From Prasinococcaceae sp. CCMP 1430 (taxonomy: Eukaryota > Prasinodermophyta > Palmophyllophyceae > Prasinococcales > Prasinococcaceae): a stretch of 58,728 nucleotides of DNA. Below the pieces are notes generated by a model. That model saw only the letters and a list, made by a program, of their open reading frames with translations, did not search any database and was not told the DNA's origin. Positions 39,901-49,261 of this stretch are shown in pieces. The position numbers and the translations under genes were made by a program. Every line of letters begins with the position of its first letter. Position 1 is the stretch's first letter. Location: the NCBI GenBank assembly GCA_013416795.1, contig RQSC01000005.1:419215-477942 (forward strand), given 5' to 3'.

Positions 39901-40686
39901 CCGGTGGTGGTGCGGCGCGCAGACTTGGGCGAGTACCTCGGCGTGCCGGTCTTTCGAAGCGACAAGATGTACGAGAGGCTCCCCGTCGGTGTGGCGAACG
40001 GCCTGGCGTACACATCATTCGGCGGCGAGGTGCTGCTGATCGAGACGGCCTCAAGCGACGCCGTGGGCGGTGACGGCAAGGGCTCGATGAACATCACTGG
40101 GCAGCTGGGCGACGTGATGAAGGAGAGCTCGGCAATCGCCAAGCGCCTCGCGCGCCAAGCGCTGTCGGTGCTGTGTGACATGGGTGACCAGCGCGTGGGC
40201 GAGGCCGAAGTCGGGGAGTGGCGACCCAGCGCGAGCTTCTTCGCGGACAGCGACGTGCACCTGCACTTTCCGGCAGGCGCGGTGCCGAAGGACGGCCCGA
40301 GCGCGGGCATTGCGATCACGACGGCGCTTCTGTCGTCCGCGCTGCGCCTGCAGTGCGCGTCGGACGTGGCGATGACGGGTGAGGTGTCACTGACGGGGCG
40401 TGTGCTGCCCGTTGGCGGCATCCGCGAGAAGATCGTGGCGGCGAAGCGCTCGGGCATGACGACGGTGATCCTACCGAAGGCCAACGAGCGCGACGTCAGC
40501 GAGCTGCCCGAGCAGGTCACCGCGGGCATCAAAATTTTCTACGCGTCGTGGTACCCTGAAGTGTTGCCGGTGGTCTTCCCGGGGTTCGAGGATATGCAGC
40601 ACATGGCAGAGCGCGGCGCGGGCGCGTTCGTCAAGCCTTCGGTCCCGCGGAGGGCGCGCCGAGACCCGCCTGCGCAGCAGGCCTGA
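36919..40686 (+). CDS. LON1: Lon ATP-dependent protease, mitochondrial type
   Basis: From ATG 36919 the protein is 1255 residues; the frame is open further upstream, so the targeting peptide may start earlier. The N-terminal substrate domain begins VLALPTVRPLMPGFERTLEV and is split by long Gly/acidic insertions (for example DGYNSESDGEEGEEP). The AAA+ module has Walker A GPPGVGKTSIGR (about residue 734), Walker B LILLDEVDKIG (about 797) and LDRMEVIEV. The protease domain has the Ser-Lys dyad: Ser in PKDGPSAGIAI (about residue 1125) and Lys in GGIREKIVAAKRSG (about 1171). Lon degrades damaged and regulatory proteins and binds DNA in mitochondria; a plastid or peroxisomal isoform is possible. 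The protein is longer than plant Lon1 (about 940) because of the insertions. Confidence 0.93.
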   Translation: MRAGVRMARRMAGKGGAKDGGAGKGGCDKGAPAQPVEKRPKPARERAPPPDGGANAAKGETASTISAAGGSSSSAAAGEGDRALLSRTVLALPTVRPLMPGFERTLEVTDPRLATPLYRMAKKAQEEGRDDVEVGLFAEHPRHWDALESWAHSLNASVGAGGGAGGSVLARHVTSGMADVKAAYHLGADGASAVDGGSASELATAAAFSRLRDGPSPGGFLPVGTVAKVINLTREGDGAELRVTLRGLRRVQIARDIVDTPEDKARLHLAARKHAQSIEFKSANLMDKRRSRGGAAAMLLTDLRSKLDMDESTEDGGDALGAAPDLDFVKDAEAIGAGEGDDAQNNEQQHAGGDDSHGDGYNSESDGEEGEEPFNGVMQEVLDFMHGAAIMPFPGGIAVYPGPKAQQGGGFPGLPFPPGGPGGKAAAGQPSPPRAGQAIKLAAAALTVGPTSVEPSFHPARVEVVEYSCADDCNPDDEYTKTLMREAVRKLEELQNISDRHARVMNEGAEGIDASKVLSHPGLLADLAAHVCAETDRRVTANALHEVSVRSRLAGVIQALETEIAYAKKRAADEPGHPPDGQLTRGRSPSDFFRELSKVSMGNMRMRGGRGGQGGKEQGGQEETPADKYRKRFEGFREAVKGTPVEERIEEELARLEQLDPQGSEYSVVRTYLDWLTKVPWGTLPDDNLDIVHAHEVLEEDHYGLKDVKDRILELIAVGRLRGSVQGKIILLVGPPGVGKTSIGRSIARAVGRPYARVAIGGLDDTHELKGHRRTYVGAMPGKMVHSLAHAKAMNPLILLDEVDKIGAGSFRGNPSATLMEILDPSQNSEFADTYMDVPIDLSKVLFVATANTTDTIPKPLLDRMEVIEVGAYLKEEKIEIAKAYLEPRARESSGLSESDVRIEADALDGLVEDYCRDAGVRSLEKAIEKIYRKVALKRVRDTAEAVPGLPAEQQQHAQQDGAGAVEEVQERTPVVGKAVAEGGGAHEAAVQLPPVVVRRADLGEYLGVPVFRSDKMYERLPVGVANGLAYTSFGGEVLLIETASSDAVGGDGKGSMNITGQLGDVMKESSAIAKRLARQALSVLCDMGDQRVGEAEVGEWRPSASFFADSDVHLHFPAGAVPKDGPSAGIAITTALLSSALRLQCASDVAMTGEVSLTGRVLPVGGIREKIVAAKRSGMTTVILPKANERDVSELPEQVTAGIKIFYASWYPEVLPVVFPGFEDMQHMAERGAGAFVKPSVPRRARRDPPAQQA

Positions 40687-40806
40687 GACCTGTCGGGCGC
40701 GAGCTGCCTGCAGCGCGCGCCGGAGCGCTGAGCGTGGCGGGCGCTGTCGGCGCGGACCGAGTCGTCGGGTGCACACGGCCTCGAGGCCCTTTGTTAAAGA
40801 AGCTAC

Positions 40807-40812
40807 TGTACA
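40807..40812. terminator. TGTACA between Lon and metallophosphoesterase genes
   Basis: A CTGTACAG palindrome lies 120 bp after the Lon stop and about 26 bp after the stop of the convergent phosphoesterase gene. It may serve both strands. Confidence 0.4.
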
Positions 40813-40837
40813 GGTACCTGATAGAGCACAACGCTTT

Positions 40838-41650
40838 TCACAGCGACGATGGCCGCACCAACGTCGCGCGGCCGGCCTCAACAACATCAAAGACGACCAC
40901 ACCGCGCGGCGAGTCGGTGCACACGTCCACGTCGTAGTTGAGGTTCACAGAAGAGGCGTTGACAAAGAGCGTGTCGTCCTGGGTATGCACACCCGCTGCC
41001 TCGTGTATGTGTCCGAACACCATGGCCGCGGGCCGCAGCGCGTCGACGCGCTTTCGAAGCTCCTCGCACCCGGCGCGCGCGCCATTCCAGCAGAGGTCGA
41101 GGATGCCGCGAGGTGGGCCGTGCGTGATGAGCACGTCGGTGCCCTCCGGGATGCGTGCCCACTCCGCGCGCGCCTGCGCGGCATCCTCGTGCGCGAACGC
41201 CCACGGCCCGAAGCGTGGCGTCATCGGCGAAGCCCAGAACGACACGCCATCGATGGTGATCCCCGCATTCTTCAGGTAGGTGACGCCTGCCGCGCGCGCG
41301 GCATCGCTTTTCAGCTCGCGCTCGCAGCGCAAAGCAGCCAAGCCGCTGCCGCTGTACGAGGCGTCAAGGCAGAGCTCGTGGTTTCCAGCGCACACGAGCT
41401 TGTGCTTGTATTGCTCGAGCGACGCAAGCCAACGTGCGAACGGTGCCACCTCCTCTGCAGCGCCGCGTGCAGTGAAGTCGCCCGCGTGGATGAGCACGTC
41501 GCCGCCGGGAAGGGGCGGGAGTTTTCCGTGCCTGCCGTGCGTGTCGGAGACGACGACTACCCGCATCGCCCGCGGGCGCTCGCGCCGCGGCGCACGCGCT
41601 GCGGCTGCTGCCACCCCCGGGGGTGCGCCCGCGCGCATCGCGGCGAACAT
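40838..41650 (-). CDS. Metallophosphoesterase, MPPED/UPF0046-like
   Basis: Single exon of 270 residues from ATG at 41650; a second in-frame ATG sits directly before the conserved domain. Calcineurin-like metal-binding motifs appear in order: VVVSDTHGRH, GDVLIHAGDFT, CAGNHELCLD, DVLITHGPP and FGHIHEAAG. These provide the Asp, His and Asn ligands of a two-metal centre that hydrolyses phosphomono- or diesters. The arrangement and the YLKNAGITIDGVSFWASP segment fit the MPPED1/2 group. The substrate is unknown; cyclic-nucleotide phosphodiesterase activity has been reported in relatives. It is convergent with Lon. Confidence 0.85.
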   Translation of the reverse strand: MFAAMRAGAPPGVAAAAARAPRRERPRAMRVVVVSDTHGRHGKLPPLPGGDVLIHAGDFTARGAAEEVAPFARWLASLEQYKHKLVCAGNHELCLDASYSGSGLAALRCERELKSDAARAAGVTYLKNAGITIDGVSFWASPMTPRFGPWAFAHEDAAQARAEWARIPEGTDVLITHGPPRGILDLCWNGARAGCEELRKRVDALRPAAMVFGHIHEAAGVHTQDDTLFVNASSVNLNYDVDVCTDSPRGVVVFDVVEAGRATLVRPSSL

Positions 41651-41982
41651 GCACGGCCTTTCACGGCCTGGGGGGCGGCGGTGACGGCCGTCGTCGTCGC
41701 GGTCGCGGCGGCGGCAGCTCGTGGCGGATGGCGGCGGCGGCGGCGGCGATGGCGGACGCCCGCGGACGCGGGCGCACCGTGGGTGGGGCCCCTCCCCCGG
41801 CGCGGGCGTGGGCGAGCGCACGAGTGACGGGCAGGCTGGGCGCGAGCAAGCGGGCGCGAGCGTGACAGTTGGTGGGAACGCCCACCACCCGTTGTGGTGT
41901 GGCGCTGCAGCGTGCGCACAATTTTTTTTTTCCCAAGACGGCCCCGTCTGTGCACCATAGTCTGGGGAAAAAAGTTAAACGC
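41651..41982. other. Tandem spacer MLO-like/phosphoesterase
   Basis: A 332-bp spacer holding the phosphoesterase promoter and the MLO-like 3' end. A poly-T run lies at 41922-41931. No gene is seen. Confidence 0.4.
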
Positions 41983-44092
41983 TCATGAACTTTGCCTGGG
42001 GCTGCTGTCGCTCTCGGTGTCGCTGCTAAGCGACGAATCCCCCGTGGCGTAGCCGTCGTCAGTGTCGCCGACTGCCAATGAAGCGGCCTGCCGCCGCACC
42101 ACCCTTCGTGCCAGGTGCTCGTTCCGCCAGTCGATGAACGGCGGGAGCGCGAAGAGGAGGCCGACACGCGCTATCGTTCCGGGAAGTAGCAAGGTCTGCA
42201 CGACGTAGAGCAGCGTGTACCCGCCGAAGAAGAGAACGTACGCCAGCGGCTGCGGCACTTTGCCATCCGGGGGCTCGACATAAAATGGGTCGCCGGCCAG
42301 CACCCTGGCCAAGGCAAATGCTGCGAAGTACTCGAGCGCCAACACGCAAGACAGCACGTAGCGTTCGACATTGTACTTCTCCCCCCACCATCGTGTGTGC
42401 TGCGAGATCGCCGACTCCACCGTATGCTCGACTGTCAGCGCCGCCTGCCGCACCGCTGCGATGGGAGACTCGGCGAAGCGGGTTGCTGCTTGCGGCGGCG
42501 AGACCTCCAGCGGCGTGCTATCTGCAGCAGGGACTGGGTTCCAGGTGACGCGAGGCGAAGTCTTGGCCACGCCGAGACAGTCATCATTGGCCGCGACGAC
42601 GCTGTCGCCACTGCGCGTTGCAGCGTCGGCTGGCGCAGCCAGATGGGCTGGATTCGAAGTGACACATGGCGAATTGTTGACCACGTCTAAATCGTCGCCA
42701 CCGGCCGCGGCGGTAGTGTCGCCGTTGCGGGTCGCGACGCTAGGCATTGCAGTCAGTGCGGTAGTAGCAGCAAGCGTCACCGAGGTTGATGGAGCGTCGT
42801 TCCAATCGGGATGACTCACTCGATGCACGCGTGTCTGCGTCGCCGCCAAAAGGAGCAGCATCAGCAGGACGCTGGCTGTGCTCACGGACGCCAAAAGAAT
42901 TTCAACCCCGTCGCCAATATTCTCAGCCACCCCCGAGACGATGGCGATGATTCCCCAAAGCAGTAGAACCAGCCCCCATGCCGCGAGAGGGAAGGTGCTC
43001 AGGTCATGCAGGAGATCGTTGATCACCAGCTCGAGGTAGGTTGCAAAGTTGAACTTGTCCTCGTCCACGCCCTCCACCTCTGTCGACGTGGCCATGTGCT
43101 GCACAAAGATCGTGCGCAGCGCGTTGTACTGCTCTTGCCTGATCAACATCATACGTAGGCGGCGAGGTGCGTTGATGGCCATCGACATCGTGTCGAATCG
43201 CCCCTTCGAACCTCGGGTGGGCCCGACCTCGCTCACGTGCGTGAATGCGCGCTCGCGGGCGGCGGCAGATTGCGGAGGCACAGTGTCGGCGACTTCGTAT
43301 TCGCCACCGTCCTGTGGCATTGCACCTGAATCCTCTGCGGTGCTGGAGCCCGCTGTACTGCGTACGGCCTCGTCGGACCTGAAGCGGTGGCCGAGCGTGC
43401 GCTGCGGGCGCCGTTCGTCCCGCCGAGCGGCGGCGCGCTGGCGCCTATGAATGGCCTCATAGGTCTGCAGGCCATCCAGGCTGCCCGAAATACGCATGAT
43501 GGCAAACGCCACCGACGAGAGGTGCAGGAATAGGGCGATGAAGAGGTGAAAATGCACGTCCTCAACGGCCTCCAGGAGCTGGTGGCCGTCCTGCGGTCTG
43601 CCCGGTTTACCTTGGCCGTATTTGCACGCGATGTATTGCCAGAAGCCTGCTAGGCGTAGGATCCACAAGACTAATGCCTGGAAGCCCAGCACGGTGAATT
43701 CCAGCACGCCCCGACGGAAGAGCCTTAGAAAGTGTCGGCCCGCATGAATCGCAGTGTCGCGGCAGGCCCGTGCGGCTTGCTTCAGGCGATCTTGCACAAA
43801 ATATAGGATCTCCTCGAAGATGAGCGACAGCGTCACTAGAGCTAAAATGCTCGTCGCTTCCACAAAGACTAATTCGCTCGAAATGTAAACACGGTGGGTC
43901 GGGAGGGGCAGTGGCGTAAGCACGCGCGCGGCGAGACTGCAGGCTTGGTGCGCATGCTGACATGCTCGCGTCGCGCACTCGCGTGCGCGACGTGCACGCA
44001 CCGTAGCCGTCCCAGTCGTCTTCCCACCATTGCACGGTGCCGGTCGCGCACGAGTCGCCTGCTCCGGCGAGCAGCGCGCGGCCTGACGGCAT
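41983..44092 (-). CDS. MLO-like membrane protein
   Basis: The main exon runs from about 43936 to 41983. A tentative first exon is 44092-43998, joined by a 61-bp intron with a weak donor, giving about 682 residues. Membrane helices include LVFVEATSILALVTLSLIFE, FHLFIALFLHLSSVAFAIM, FPLAAWGLVLLLWGIIAIV and a cluster near the C-terminus. The MLO pattern is visible in MLIRQEQYNALRTIFVQHM followed by FNFATYLELVINDLLHDL, corresponding to the plant FRQF-DY-TLR-GFI and FDFHKYI-R-LEDDF blocks. Plant MLO proteins are seven-pass plasma-membrane calcium-channel-like proteins linked to powdery-mildew susceptibility and pollen reception. A long Ser/Thr/Ala-rich insertion (about nt 42430-42830) separates two parts of the membrane domain. 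The C-terminus is acidic and Ser-rich. Confidence 0.65.
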
Positions 44093-44857
44093 GCTATTCG
44101 CTCGCCTCTGTAGGCGCGGCAGCCTGCCGTGCGCTGCACCGCGAGCAGCGTCTCTGTATGTGGCACCTCTTCTGTCTTGGCGGCCTGTCAATGCGAGCTC
44201 GTGAATAGCGGGCCAGCGGCCCTGTGCGCGGCGCCGGCGCGCGGCGAAACGTCCTCACCCAACGCCGGCGCCGGCGCGCCGCAGCGCGCAGCCTCTCGCC
44301 GCAGTCTCGCGCCTCCGCTGCGCCGCGCGCGCCTGGCGCGCCCCGCACGCCCGGCGCCCAACGCGTAGCACCCGCGCGGTCTGGCGAGGCGATCAGAATC
44401 TGGTGGTCAAAAATTCTTTCGCCAACCAAATCGACGCCTGCGAAAACACAACGCAATTTGATGCGCTACGTTCGTCGGAATGAAAGCTGGCTTCGGAACG
44501 GCCCGAACGGGGTGTTGACGCGAGAGCATCGTGTGCGGCGGCGCGCGCGAAAGCATGCCACATCTCGGGCTGGGTGCGCATGCGCGGCACATGGGGGCGC
44601 CCGCCGGCCCTGGGCGGCCCCGCCTGCGACGGCCGCATTCCAAACGCACCCCCGCGGCGGGGGCATCGACAGCGCTCACAGCGAGCTCGGCGCCCGATGG
44701 GCCACCACACGAGTCCTCGCAAGGATCGTCGGCCCATCCACGCACTGGCAGCGAGGGCGCCCCAGAGCGCGAGGATGATGCCTCATGCACGCCGCACCTG
44801 CTTCGCCCACCACGCCCGCCGCGGCGCAGGCGGCTGGCGTCGGCGGAGAGTGTCACG
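44093..44857. promoter_or_regulatory. Divergent MLO-like/PAQR spacer
   Basis: An AT-richer island occurs at about 44385-44495 inside GC-rich sequence. The PAQR frame is open upstream through much of the second half, so an alternative, earlier start is possible. No independent gene is supported. Confidence 0.4.
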
Positions 44858-45895
44858 ATGGAGGCGCCCGATGGCGCCGCAGGTGCCTCTTCCCTGCTTC
44901 AATCTGCCAAGCCTTCCGCCCGTTGGTGCCTTTGCTGCTTTGCGCTCGGCGGCTGGTCGGCAGAGGCACCGCCGCCTGGACGCGATGATTTGGTCAGCAT
45001 AGACGCAGCACAGCCTCACACCCGACGGGCATATATACTCGGCGGCTACAGACGACGTCTGAACTGGGCGCAAGCGTGGCACTCGCTGTCATACGTGCAC
45101 AACGAGACGGGCAACGTGCTCACGCACGCCGTCGGCCTCGTCGCCTTCCTACTCATGGCTTTGCATTTTACCTGGACCCGTCCCGCCGCCTGGGAGGTCG
45201 CCGAGGCGGTGGTCTTCGCCACCTTTGTGGTGGGCTGCTCGCTGTGCTTCATTCTGAGTTCCGCGTATCACCTCTTCTCGTGTGTCGGCTTCGAGGCAAC
45301 TCATGACAAGATGCTCGCGTGTGATCTAGGTGGCATCGTGGCGTCCATCCTCACGTCGTTCTACATCGCGCTCTGGACAGCATTCCACTGCGATACGCAG
45401 CTGCGCATCACTTATTGCGGTGCGTTTGAGTCGGAGGCGGCGCGCTGCGGCGCTCACGACGCGCGCATGTGCGTCGCCATTCCCAAGCGCTCAACGCTGA
45501 CCAAATCACGCATTCGCGCGACACCCCGACCCCCGCTGCACTCCCCAACGGGCACAGCGATGATCACGGCAATGTGCGCGTGGCTGTGCGTGGTGGTAGG
45601 CACCCGCAAGCTGCGCGCCGATTTGCGGATCGTGCTGGCGAGCTTCATCGTGGCAGTCGGCTCCGCTCTTTTCCCACTCGTGCACTATGCCGTGCGCAAC
45701 TGGGGCCGAGGACTAGAAGACGAGACAGGCGCGCAGATTCTGAGCGGCGCCGTGGCCAACGTTGCATGCTACGCGATCGGAATCGTGTTCTATGCATCAA
45801 AAGTGCCCGAGCGCTGGTGTCCGGGTGCCTTCGACAATTGGCTGCACTCGCATCAGCTCTGGCACATTTGCTGCTTCCTCGGTGCGTTTCAGTAG
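44858..45895 (+). CDS. PAQR (adiponectin-receptor/haemolysin III-like) membrane protein
   Basis: Two exons: 44858-45419 and 45558-45895, with a 138-bp intron in matching phase (ITYC joined to AMITAMCAW), giving about 299 residues. PAQR signatures are present: LSYVHNETGNVLTHAVG near the start of the membrane domain, SSAYHLFSC with a conserved Ser and His, and DNWLHSHQLWHICCFLGAF at the end, whose histidines bind zinc in adiponectin receptors. Seven membrane helices are expected. Plant members are the HHP proteins. The 3' end is uncertain: a donor-like GTGCGT lies in the last codons, and a further exon at about 45992-46141 could provide a different C-terminus. Confidence 0.82.
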   Translation: MEAPDGAAGASSLLQSAKPSARWCLCCFALGGWSAEAPPPGRDDLVSIDAAQPHTRRAYILGGYRRRLNWAQAWHSLSYVHNETGNVLTHAVGLVAFLLMALHFTWTRPAAWEVAEAVVFATFVVGCSLCFILSSAYHLFSCVGFEATHDKMLACDLGGIVASILTSFYIALWTAFHCDTQLRITYCGAFESEAARCGAHDARMCVAIPKRSTLTKSRIRATPRPPLHSPTGTAMITAMCAWLCVVVGTRKLRADLRIVLASFIVAVGSALFPLVHYAVRNWGRGLEDETGAQILSGAVANVACYAIGIVFYASKVPERWCPGAFDNWLHSHQLWHICCFLGAFQ

Positions 45896-46427
45896 GGAAG
45901 CGCATGCGGCGTGCCGCCGTGCCCAGGACGTGTCCTGCTAACGCTGACCACGCTGCACAACCACACGACACCACCAGGCCCAGTGTGCCTGCTCTACACC
46001 TCTGAGCGCACGGTCGGCAACTCCGTCTGCTGCTCGGCGCACGAAGATGGGTTTACCTTTCCCACGGCAGCGCAGTGCGCCACGCTGGACGTCACTGAGG
46101 ACGCCATGGTGTGCTCGGCTCTCACGTGCATGGGTTCGTAACGGCAACGATTACTCTAGCTAGAGCGCCGTCACTGGCCTCACGCACGTGCCCCAACGGC
46201 GCCCGGTCGAGCCCGCCCCTCACGCGCCCTCGGCGCCGCGCACTCGATCTTACCCCCTCCCCCCTCCCAGCTGCTCTTGCCTTGCGCATTGAGTCGCGCG
46301 CGCATCGCTGGCCGTCTCCGCATAAACAGAGACCTCGCGCCTCCGCGCGCGCTGAAGTGGCGGCTGCCAGCCAGAGGCATGCGCCACAGCGTACCACCCT
46401 GACCCCACTCCGTCCCGCCGCCGCGGG
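45896..46427. other. Tandem spacer PAQR/SMYD5-like
   Basis: This may contain an alternative last PAQR exon (open frame ending at 46141). A perfect 12-bp palindrome CTCTAGCTAGAG lies at 46154-46165. No TGTAC/TGTAA signal is evident, unlike most 3' regions here. Confidence 0.35.
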
Positions 46428-48777
46428 ATGGAGGCGCATCTGGCGAAGCGCCCGCGCGTGGCGCTCAGCGCCGGTGGGTATGGCGACGGCGACTGCGGTG
46501 TGGAACGGCTCGCGTACACCGCAGCGGAGCTGTGCGCCGCGCGTGCTGCCGCGGCGGCGCGCGCGGGAGCGGCGTTGAGCGCGGCGCGAGCGGTGCCGCG
46601 CGCAGCGCGCGGGGGGATTGGCGTGGCAAACATCGAGGTGGAGGTCCGGGAGACCGCCTACGCGGGCAATGGGCTCTTTCTGAACAAGGTGTGTGCATAA
46701 GTGCTCGCGGCTGCACGGCCTGCCTCGAGGCGCGCGGGGCGCGCTCACGCGCGCTCGCTCATGCCACGCCTGACCTCTTCCAATGCGCTCGACTGTGCCG
46801 CGTGCCGTGCGTCGTGCGCTCTGAAAGCCGGCGCGCGCGGGTGAGCTCGTGGTCGTCGATGGCCCTCCGCTCGCAGCGCTCGTCTTCTTGCCCGACCAAG
46901 GTGGTGCTGCTAGCGAGAACGAGGAAGAGGAGCACGATGCCGGCGGTGCAGGAGGCAGCGGCATCGGCGGCGGCGGTGGTAGCAGCATCAGCGCGCAGGG
47001 CATGAGCGCGCCCGCCGGTGGCAGCTACGAGGGCCTGGATTCTCACCCGGGCGTGGACTCGGGCAGTGGCTGCGAGTCCGAGGAGGGCGCGTACGAGGAT
47101 GGCGCGCAGGCACACCCACGCGAGGTCTGCGCGCATTGCTTCAACTTCGTTGGCGGCGCCGCAGCGGCGGCCGCACGCAGGCTGACCGAGCTGCGCGAAG
47201 GAGCCGTCGAAGGCGCGGAACGTGTGATCTCTGACTGCTCCGAGCCCTCTCTCCTCGAGTCCCTCTCAACCCTCGAGGCTCATCTGGTGGATGGCGCGTG
47301 CGCCCGGACAGGGGTCCGGTGCGCGTGCGGCGTTGTATACCGCGGCGCTTCGTGCGCCGAGGCCGCCGCTGCGCAGCATCACGCGCTGCTGTGTACGAGC
47401 GATGGCGTTGAAGGCACGAACGGCGGCGGCGGCGGCGGCGGCGCTGCTGAAGGTGCCTCGAATGCGCTCGCACTCGCCGACTCGATCGCGGTGGCCACCA
47501 ATGAGTCGCTTGCACTTGCGGGGCAAGCGCTCGCGCGCGTTGCGATGCGCGCTGCTTGGGAGCTGCGTCAGGCTCGAGAGAACAGGTGCGGGCGTTGTTT
47601 GCACGCACCACTGCTCCTGGACGCAGCCCCTGCGTGAGTACGTGCTTGCCTGCGCTCGCGAACGCCCCCGCTGACCCCCTAATAGCGCCACCCACACCCC
47701 AATGGTTGAGGAGCACGAGCGTGCGCTGCGTGCCGCGTGGCTGCCCTACGCGGCCGTGTATTCGCTACCATGGTGGGAGGTGCTGCCGCTTTCCGATGCT
47801 GAGTGCATCCGCGCCAGGGAGTGCGCGCAGGACTACGTGAGCGTGCTGCGCGCGGGCGTGCGGCGGCGCGTGGAGCAGGGCTGGACGCTGCGCGTCACGC
47901 GGCGGAGCGTTTCGGAGGCCACCGGACGCGATGGCGGTACGTATTGGCGCTTGCCTTGAGGCGACGCAGTGGCGCCTGTCGCGCCTGTCGCCTGTCACCA
48001 GAGTTCAACGAGTGCGCCAGATCGACCTCACTGACGTGCGTCGCTCGCTGGCGTATAGGCGGCGCAAACACGCCCGCTGAGCCCATCGCGAGCAACACCT
48101 TACGCTTGCCGTGGGCAGAGCTGCGTGAGCTCTGGCCCACGCTCGAGACTCGAGTGTTCACCACGGAGGCGATCGGTTACCTGATGGGCGCTTTTGAGCT
48201 CAACAACCTCAGGCTCACGGTGGCGGACCCGCTGGGAGCGCATATTGATGCGCTCGATGCTGTTGAGGAGGGAGAGACGGCAGCTCGAGAGGCCAGCGCG
48301 CACGAGCAGCCTGTGGAAGCCGCGATGCGCGTGCTGGCGCGCGAGCGCGCCCCGGAGCGTCGACCGGCGCTGGGCAGCGCGCTGTACGCCCTGCATTCGC
48401 AGGTGAACCACAGCTGCGAGCCAAACGTTGAGGCCGTGCCCGAGCGGAGGCGCGGCGAGCCGACGGGAGCCGCGGTTCTGTACGCGCTGCGCGACATTGA
48501 GGTGCGCCCACGTGTTTGCGCGCATGCGCTGGCTCAAGCAGAATGCTATGTGCGCTGACGCACACACATGCGTGGCATGCGCGCTGGCGGCATACTCTCG
48601 CACCAGGCCGGCGAGGAGCTGCTGGTGAGCTACATCGACGAAGACGCGCCACTGCAGGAGCGTCGCGCCGCACTCAGCGAGTACGGATTCCAGTGCGCTT
48701 GCCCGAAGTGCCGGCGCGAGGACGCCGCCGCTGCGACCGCTGCCGGCGGTGTCAAGGGCAAGCGCAAGGCCGCTTGA
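46428..48777 (+). CDS. SMYD5-like SET/MYND-type lysine methyltransferase
   Basis: Five exons: 46428-46688, 46828-47633, 47686-47936, 48059-48501 and 48607-48777, with introns of 139, 52, 122 and 105 bp. Every phase matches and the total is 643 residues. The SET domain is split as in SMYD proteins: the first part (VEVRETAYAGNGLFLNK continuing PARAGELVVVDGPPLAALVF) precedes a MYND-like cysteine module (CAHCF, CACGVVYRGASC, then QHHALLC). The second part carries QVNHSCEPNVEAVPE, GEELLVSYIDEDAPL and the post-SET CACPKC. The order and the long helical middle fit SMYD5 or fungal Set5, which methylate histone H4 or ribosomal proteins. Low-complexity Gly/acidic insertions follow the first SET part. 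Targets here are unknown. Confidence 0.85.
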
Positions 48778-49261
48778 ACATCGAAACCATCGCGCAAGCG
48801 GCTCTCCCAGCAGCCGTCTGGCCGCCGCCGTGTGCCCGATGGTACCAAACCAAGCTGCAGGGGGCACTCACCATGGCCGACGCGGGCGCGCCGACCGCCC
48901 CATCGACCTCCGCGCTCCCTGCGCGGAGGACGGAGGGGGGACCAGGAGCACCTTCCCGGTGTTGTGAAAGCGCCACCTTTGCTCAATTGAAAACAAATGT
49001 ATTGTGCACGCCGCCTAAAAGTCTGCCGCGGCGTTTTTACATGCTTTTTGACCTGCGCGGTTGCCCCAGCAAGTGCCGCGGGGCGAACGTTGGGGAACGT
49101 AGGATGAGTGAGACCGCGGCCTGCGCTCGCGCGCGCGGCACACGCGGTGCCCTGCGCACTTGCCCCTCCCCCCCCTCCCCCCGCCCCTCTGCCACGCACA
49201 CACACTTTTAACGAGTCGGTAGGGTCGAGGCGTAAGGGCGGAGGGCGGGGTTGGGGGGGTG
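48778..49261. other. Tandem spacer SMYD5-like/ENKD1-like
   Basis: A 484-bp spacer with an AT-richer stretch at 48965-49050 containing TGTATT (48999-49004), which may end the SMYD5-like transcript or belong to the ENKD1 promoter. C-rich runs follow at 49165-49200. Confidence 0.35.
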
